From an uncultured Pelagibacteraceae bacterium (GTDB lineage Bacteria; Pseudomonadota; Alphaproteobacteria; Pelagibacterales; Pelagibacteraceae): a stretch of 33,985 bases of DNA. The translations under genes and the position numbers were made by a program. The notes under the pieces are model-generated. The model was not told the DNA's origin. It did no database searches and saw only the letters and a list, made by a program, of their open reading frames with translations. Positions 28,816-33,985 of the stretch are shown here, piece after piece. Where the stretch lies: assembly GCA_902583685.1 (NCBI GenBank), contig CACHWO010000006.1:1-33985 (forward strand). The letters are read 5' to 3'. Position 1 is the first letter of the stretch. Every line of letters starts with the position of its first letter.

Positions 28816-28890
28816 TGGCGGTCCCACGGGGAATCGAACCCCGATTAGATGATTGAAAACCATCTGTCCTAACCGTTAGACGATGGGACC
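28816..28890 (-). tRNA. tRNA-Glu (anticodon TTC), CCA encoded
   Basis: Reverse complement GGTCCCATCGTCTAACGGTTAGGACAGATGGTTTTCAATCATCTAATCGGGGTTCGATTCCCCGTGGGACCGCCA: acceptor stem GGTCCCA/TGGGACC, anticodon loop TTTTCAA, T-arm GGGGTTCGATTCCCC. Confidence 0.97.
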
Positions 28891-30653
28891 GAATTGTTAT
28901 TAGCTTTATTAACAGAAATATCATCGATAATAAACTCTACATTTCTGCGACCTTTCCATTCATTCAGACTCAATTTTCCAAAAATATTAATTTTTTTTGA
29001 ATTTTTTGATAATAAATAACTCTCCAAATTGGTTTTAATGGCATTAAAAGTCACACTTTTAATTGTAGAGCCATCTTGTCCTGAAAATATTGATTTAATG
29101 TGCTTTTCTGCCACAACTGAGGATTTTATTAATTTTAGATTTTCAATAACAAATTTTGGTTCAGGATTACCAGACCCAAATGGGGAAAGTGAATTTATAT
29201 CTAAAAAAAAATTTTCATTTAATGCAGAAGGAGAAATTTTTGTGTCAAAAAATAAAAAATTATCTTTGACTAATTTTTTTGTGGTTTTAGAAATCTTGTT
29301 GGATAAAAAATTTGTAAATTCCTCAATTTTTTTCTCTTCAATTGTAAAACCTCCAGCCATTTTATGACCACCACCTTTTTTAAGAATTTTACTCTGAACG
29401 GCGCTAAGTATCATGCTTCCAATATCAAAACCTACAACAGATCTTGCTGAAGCATGACCTAAACCATCATGAAATGATATTATTATTGTGGGTTTATTAT
29501 ATTTATCTTTAATTCTTGAAGCAATAATTCCAATTATTCCACTATGCCAATTATGACCTGATAAAATAATAAATGGTTTAGTTTTATCAATCGTAATTTT
29601 TTTTTCAATTTTATCTAACATTTCAAATTCTATTTGCTTTCTTTCATTGTTAAAACGTTCAAGTTCGCTAGCTATTTTAAATATTTCTTTCGAATTTTTA
29701 CTTAAAAATAAATTAGCTCCATGTGAACATTTACCAACACGACCTCCTGCATTTATTCTTGGTCCCAAAATATATCCAAGATGATAAGTTGTAATGTTAT
29801 TTTCTATTCCACAAACACTCTTTAAGATTTTAAGTCCAGGATTTGATCTCTTCCTCATAATTTCTAATCCTTGGCTTACAAATGCTCTGTTTAATCCAAT
29901 AAGAGGAACTACATCACAAACAGTGCCTAAAGCTACTAAGTCTAAATAATTAATTAAATTTGGTTCAATTTTGTTATTTTTTTTGAACCATTCAATTTCA
30001 CGTAATTTTTTATTTAAAGCAACTAAAAACATAAAACATACACCTGCAGCACAGAGATAATTAAGTTTTGACTCATCATCATACCTGTTAGGATTTATTA
30101 ATGAATATGCATTCGGCAGGTTTGTCTCTGCTTGATGATGATCTAAAACTATAACGTCTATATTTTTTGTTCTTGAATAACTGATTGTTTCAAAAGATAA
30201 AGTCCCACAATCAACCGTAAAAATTAAATTTGAACCATTCGAAATTAATTTATTGAAAGCTTTTTCACTTGGGCCATACCCTTCTGTTTTTCTATCTGGA
30301 ATATAAATTTCTATTTCTCTTCCTATTTCTTTAAAATAATTTCCTAAAATTGCTGTTGATGTTGCACCGTCAACATCGTAATCACCAAAAATTCCAATTT
30401 TCTCATTATTTGTAATTGCTTTTATTGCTCGTAAAACTGTTTTTTCCATATCTTTTAAAATGTAAGGATTTGGTAAAAAATTTTTTATTTTTGGTTCAAG
30501 ATACATTTTTACCTCTTCTAATCTAATATTTCTAATTGCTATTAATTTAGATAAGGTATCACTAAGATTGAAATTTTCTTTTAAAAATTTGACTTTCTCA
30601 TCGTTAAATGTTTTCGATATCCAATCTTTTCCTAGAACTGAGTTGTAGTTCAT
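28869..30653 (-). CDS. recJ: Single-stranded-DNA-specific exonuclease RecJ; 3' end overlaps tRNA-Glu
   Basis: IGIFGDYDVDGATSTAILGNYF, VLDHHQAE, GTVCDVVPL, GPRINAGGRVG, GHNWHSGIIGIIASRI, KGGGHKMAGGF. Stop codon TAG at 28869-28871 lies in the tRNA-Glu D-loop region. Confidence 0.95.
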   Translation of the reverse strand: MNYNSVLGKDWISKTFNDEKVKFLKENFNLSDTLSKLIAIRNIRLEEVKMYLEPKIKNFLPNPYILKDMEKTVLRAIKAITNNEKIGIFGDYDVDGATSTAILGNYFKEIGREIEIYIPDRKTEGYGPSEKAFNKLISNGSNLIFTVDCGTLSFETISYSRTKNIDVIVLDHHQAETNLPNAYSLINPNRYDDESKLNYLCAAGVCFMFLVALNKKLREIEWFKKNNKIEPNLINYLDLVALGTVCDVVPLIGLNRAFVSQGLEIMRKRSNPGLKILKSVCGIENNITTYHLGYILGPRINAGGRVGKCSHGANLFLSKNSKEIFKIASELERFNNERKQIEFEMLDKIEKKITIDKTKPFIILSGHNWHSGIIGIIASRIKDKYNKPTIIISFHDGLGHASARSVVGFDIGSMILSAVQSKILKKGGGHKMAGGFTIEEKKIEEFTNFLSNKISKTTKKLVKDNFLFFDTKISPSALNENFFLDINSLSPFGSGNPEPKFVIENLKLIKSSVVAEKHIKSIFSGQDGSTIKSVTFNAIKTNLESYLLSKNSKKINIFGKLSLNEWKGRRNVEFIIDDISVNKANNNSVPSSNG

Positions 30654-31597
30654 TTTTTTATTTTATTTGTGATTTTTTTTGATAATTTTTGGCTTTTATG
30701 AAGAATAAATGAAGATGCTTCAAAAAAATCACCTTGGTCTTTAATACCTTTAACCATTTCACCGTCAGTAACTCCAGTTGCACAAAAAATAACATCGCCT
30801 TTGATCATGTCGCTTATATTATATTTTTTTTTTAAATTTTTTATTCCTAATTTTGAAGCTTTTTGAATTTCATTATTATCACTTATTACAAGACGAGTTT
30901 GCATTTGTCCTCCAATACAATCTAGAGCTGCAGCAGCTAAAACTCCTTCTGGACCTCCACCAGTGCCTAAGTAAATATCTACTGGTGAATTTGGATCACC
31001 AACTGAAATAACGCCAGTAACATCGCCATCCGATATAAACTTAATTTTAACTTTAAGTTTATTTAAAGAATTAATAATTTTATCATGCCTGCTTCTTTTT
31101 AAGATACAAGCGGTTATTTTTTCAGGAACAGTATTTTTGGCTTCGCTCAATAATTTAATATTTTTCTCTACTGAAAAATCTAAATCAACAACGTTATTTG
31201 GTAAATCCGGTCCAATTGCTATTTTCTCCATATAAGTATCAGGGGCTGATAATAAACCACCTTTTTTTGTAACAGATAAAACAGATATTGCATTAGGCAA
31301 ATTTTTAGCTGTAAAGTTAGTTCCTTCAAGTGGATCAACTGCTATATCCAATTCTTCTCCAACATTTTTCCCGACTTTTTCACCTATATAAAGCATTGGT
31401 GCTTCATCCATTTCACCTTCACCTATAGCAATTTTTCCTTTCATTTCAATTTTGTTTAATTCATTTCTCATTTCATCTACGGCTGCTTGATCAGCAGCAA
31501 TTTTATCATTTTTACCTTTAAAAATAGATGCACCATAGGCAGCTCGTTCGCAAACTTTGATAAATTGATTAACAAGTTTTGGATTAATATTATTCAA
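30650..31597 (-). CDS. glpX: Class II fructose-1,6-bisphosphatase
   Basis: KIAIGEGEMDEAPMLYIGEKVG, DIAVDPLEGTNFTAKNLPNAISVLS, YLGTGGGPEGVLAAAALDCIGGQMQ, VIFCATGVTDGEMVKGI. Confidence 0.95.
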   Translation of the reverse strand: MNNINPKLVNQFIKVCERAAYGASIFKGKNDKIAADQAAVDEMRNELNKIEMKGKIAIGEGEMDEAPMLYIGEKVGKNVGEELDIAVDPLEGTNFTAKNLPNAISVLSVTKKGGLLSAPDTYMEKIAIGPDLPNNVVDLDFSVEKNIKLLSEAKNTVPEKITACILKRSRHDKIINSLNKLKVKIKFISDGDVTGVISVGDPNSPVDIYLGTGGGPEGVLAAAALDCIGGQMQTRLVISDNNEIQKASKLGIKNLKKKYNISDMIKGDVIFCATGVTDGEMVKGIKDQGDFFEASSFILHKSQKLSKKITNKIKK

Positions 31598-32889
31598 ATT
31601 TTTTCTATTCTAATATACTTAGGTTTATTAATTATAAATTGTTTTTTTCCTAATTCGTATATTGATTTTTCAAGATTAATATTTTTTGCTTTGTGAGATA
31701 TAATAATTATTGAAGCAAATTTTTTACTTTTAAAAGGATTTTGTATTAACCTTTTAACAGATATTTTATTTTTAGATAAAGTTTTTGTTATAGATGATAA
31801 AACACCTGTTTTGTCTATCACATCTAACCTTATGTAAGATGAGAATGTTTCTTGTGAAATATCTATAGTAGTTATTTTTTTTCTATTTTCATTTGGAATA
31901 GCAAATGGGAACTTTATATTTCCCCTTAATATAGAGCAAATATCAGAAGTTAATGCAGAAGTTGTTGGTCCGGCCCCAGCGCCCTCACCTTGAATAGTAA
32001 ATTTTCCAATAGGATTACCTTCAATTATAACAGCATTTAAAACACCATTTATGTTACTTATGTATGAGTTTGATTTAATCATGCATGGATGAACTCTTTG
32101 AATTAGCTTGTTATTTCTTAGTTCTGCAATAGCTAAATGTTTTATTTTATAACCTAATTTTTTGGCATTCATAATGTCAATATGATCAATATTTTTAATA
32201 CCTTGGACTGTAATTTTGGATGAATTAATCAAAGATTGAAAAGCTAAGGATGATAAAATTTGAATTTTTGATTTAGCATCATCTCCGTTTAAGTCTGATA
32301 TAGGATTGCTTTCAGCATAACCTAATTTTTTAGCACTTTCTAAAACCTCAAAAAAATTTTGATGTGTCTCAGACATTTTTGAAAGAATATAATTTGAGGT
32401 ACCATTTAAAATACCATAAACCTTGGTTATTTTATTTGATATAAAAGCTTCTTTTATAACTCTTATAATAGGAACACCCCCAGCAACAGCAGCTTCAAAC
32501 TCTAAATTTACTCTATTTTTTTCAGCAAGTTTAGAAAGTTCATTACCGTATTTTGAAATTAAAGCTTTATTAGCTGTAACAACATTTTTTTTATTTTTTA
32601 TTGCTGAAAAAACTAACTTTTTGGCGGCTCCATCTGATCCGCCAATTAACTCAATAATTATATCGACATCTTTTCTTTTTGGAGCTTCCATATAATTTTT
32701 AAGCCATTTCTTCTTTGGAATAAAAAAATTTCTTTTTTTAAGTTTATTTTTAGCTGAAACATATTTGATATCAAAATCTGTGTTTGTTTTCTTTTTAATA
32801 TTATTTTTATTTTGTAATAAATGTTTATAAAGGCTTGCTCCAATATTGCCGAGGCCAACTATAACTATATTAAATTTATTTTTTTTCAT
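31594..32889 (-). CDS. hom: Homoserine dehydrogenase
   Basis: IVGLGNIGASLYKHL, VVTANKALISKYG, FEAAVAGGVPIIRVIKEA, GILNGTSNYILSKM, GYAESNPISDLNGDDAKSKIQILSSLAF; C-terminal ACT-like domain. Confidence 0.96.
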   Translation of the reverse strand: MKKNKFNIVIVGLGNIGASLYKHLLQNKNNIKKKTNTDFDIKYVSAKNKLKKRNFFIPKKKWLKNYMEAPKRKDVDIIIELIGGSDGAAKKLVFSAIKNKKNVVTANKALISKYGNELSKLAEKNRVNLEFEAAVAGGVPIIRVIKEAFISNKITKVYGILNGTSNYILSKMSETHQNFFEVLESAKKLGYAESNPISDLNGDDAKSKIQILSSLAFQSLINSSKITVQGIKNIDHIDIMNAKKLGYKIKHLAIAELRNNKLIQRVHPCMIKSNSYISNINGVLNAVIIEGNPIGKFTIQGEGAGAGPTTSALTSDICSILRGNIKFPFAIPNENRKKITTIDISQETFSSYIRLDVIDKTGVLSSITKTLSKNKISVKRLIQNPFKSKKFASIIIISHKAKNINLEKSIYELGKKQFIINKPKYIRIEKI

Positions 32890-32890
32890 T

Positions 32891-33406
32891 TTATTTAAAA
32901 TTAATATCAGGAAATTCTTTATTTTTACCTAGCTCTGTAATTTTTTTCGAAATTAAATCAATATCACATTCCGTAGAATTTTTACATAAATGTACGATTT
33001 TTGTTGATTTTTTATTTTTATATAAAAATGTTTTTTCGGAATTATTTTTTTTAATTACCTTTTTTTGCTTTGTTTTATTTTGTTTTTGGTCATCTTTAAT
33101 AACCTTAAGGTTTAATTTTGAAATATCTTTTTCTGTATTTTTCTTAATTTGTCTATTTTTAAGAAAAAGCAACTCCTTTTTTTTTTCTTTATCGTTTTTT
33201 AACTGATTAAGATTCAGCTTTACTAAATCCTGATTTTCTAAGGATTTTTTTTGTTTTTGAACAACATATACCTCTATTGAAATATTATTATTAAAGTATT
33301 CTTCTATTTCATTGTTGTCTTTACAACGATGATCCCCACAAATATAGACTTTATTAGTTGTGCATCCTAAAAAAAATAAAAAAATTATTATATATATTCT
33401 TTTCAT
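32891..33406 (-). CDS. Small Lys/Asn-rich putative lipoprotein
   Basis: MKRIYIIIFLFFLGCTTNKVY: short signal with a lipobox-like FLGC; low-complexity lysine-rich middle. Confidence 0.6.
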   Translation of the reverse strand: MKRIYIIIFLFFLGCTTNKVYICGDHRCKDNNEIEEYFNNNISIEVYVVQKQKKSLENQDLVKLNLNQLKNDKEKKKELLFLKNRQIKKNTEKDISKLNLKVIKDDQKQNKTKQKKVIKKNNSEKTFLYKNKKSTKIVHLCKNSTECDIDLISKKITELGKNKEFPDINFK

Positions 33407-33879
33407 TTTAATCCCAAGTTTTCTTTCAATCCAAATGCTATATTCATATTTTGAATAGCTTGTCCCCCTGCTCCTTTTATAAGGTTATCTATTGCTGAAA
33501 GAATCAAAATTTTATTTTTAAGCTTCAATTTACAAACCGATATCTCACAAAAATTTGTATTTATCACATTTCCTGTTCCAATATTTTTATTTAATTTTGT
33601 TATTTTAACAAAATAATTTTTTTTATTAAACTTTATTAACTCATTGTGAATCTTTTTCAAGCTGATACCTTTTTTCATTTCAACATATATTCCTGAAAGA
33701 ATTCCTCTAAATGTAGGTATCAAATGAGGCGTAAAAATAAAGTCTACTTTAGATTTTGTAACTTTAAATAATTCCTGATTTAATTCACTCAAATGTCTGT
33801 GATTATTTATTCCATATGAATGTATTGATGAGTATAAGTTTTTATGTTTGAATTTTTTCTTTAAGTTTTTACCAGCACA
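33403..33879 (-). CDS. argC: N-acetyl-gamma-glutamyl-phosphate reductase, C-terminal part only; N-terminus lost at a junction
   Basis: AGKNLKKKFKHKNLYSSIHSYGINNHRHLSELNQEL...VDFIFTPHLIPTFRGILSGIYVEM...IDNLIKGAGGQAIQNMNIAFGLKENLGL: ArgC C-terminal half. Frame is open up to TGA at 33880-33882. Confidence 0.88.
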   Translation of the reverse strand, partial: CAGKNLKKKFKHKNLYSSIHSYGINNHRHLSELNQELFKVTKSKVDFIFTPHLIPTFRGILSGIYVEMKKGISLKKIHNELIKFNKKNYFVKITKLNKNIGTGNVINTNFCEISVCKLKLKNKILILSAIDNLIKGAGGQAIQNMNIAFGLKENLGLK

Positions 33880-33985
33880 TCAATTAATAGTCACCAGCCC
33901 TCTTGAAGAAATAAATGGAACAAATAATTATGATGTAAACTGTAATGTAAAAGGCGGTGGATTAACCGGACAAGCAGGAGCAATT
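33869..33985 (+). CDS. rpsI: Ribosomal protein S9 fragment, 5' end missing and 3' end beyond the window
   Basis: Plus-strand translation LPAHQLIVTSPLEEINGTNNYDVNCNVKGGGLTGQAGAI carries the S9 signature VKGGGxxGQAGAI. Not in the ORF track. Confidence 0.85.

Noticed and set aside
9119-28890. Genomic island with integrase and att sites next to tRNA-Glu
   Set aside because: No integrase, transposase or duplicated tRNA 3' end recognised; flanking tRNAs alone are not sufficient evidence.
33000-33300. Poly-T/A-rich low-complexity stretch as a repeat or regulatory element
   Set aside because: Explained by the lysine/asparagine-rich coding sequence of the putative lipoprotein in a very AT-rich genome.

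Overview
The window is an AT-rich, gene-dense alphaproteobacterial (SAR11/Pelagibacter-like) segment. It looks like core genes flanking a catabolic island. Left side: a truncated acyl-CoA dehydrogenase, a 3-hydroxyacyl-CoA dehydrogenase/enoyl-CoA hydratase fusion, tRNA-Pro(TGG), nhaA, an IscU/NifU_N-like scaffold, an MBL-fold hydrolase, TatD, a tandem glycosyltransferase and a GIY-YIG protein. Centre (about 9.1-28.8 kb): an HpaI-type aldolase, an aldehyde dehydrogenase, iolD, a Gfo/Idh oxidoreductase, a MalEFGK-type ABC importer with a GH63/MGH1-like glycosidase, a ROK kinase, a ribose/inositol-type ABC importer, iolG, iolE, a 2-hydroxyacid dehydrogenase and an FAH-family hydrolase. Right side: tRNA-Glu(TTC), recJ, glpX, hom, a small putative lipoprotein and a truncated argC. 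The most notable observations are: (1) the recJ reading frame ends inside the same-strand tRNA-Glu; (2) tRNA-Pro is encoded with CCA only 3 nt before the start codon of the next gene; (3) a DUF11-like beta-sandwich appears to be inserted in the MalF-type permease; (4) a glycoside importer plus GH63-like hydrolase lies inside an inositol (iolG/E/D) locus that lacks iolB/iolC and any local regulator; (5) the right end joins truncated argC (-) to an rpsI fragment (+), probably an inverted chimera or assembly artefact.
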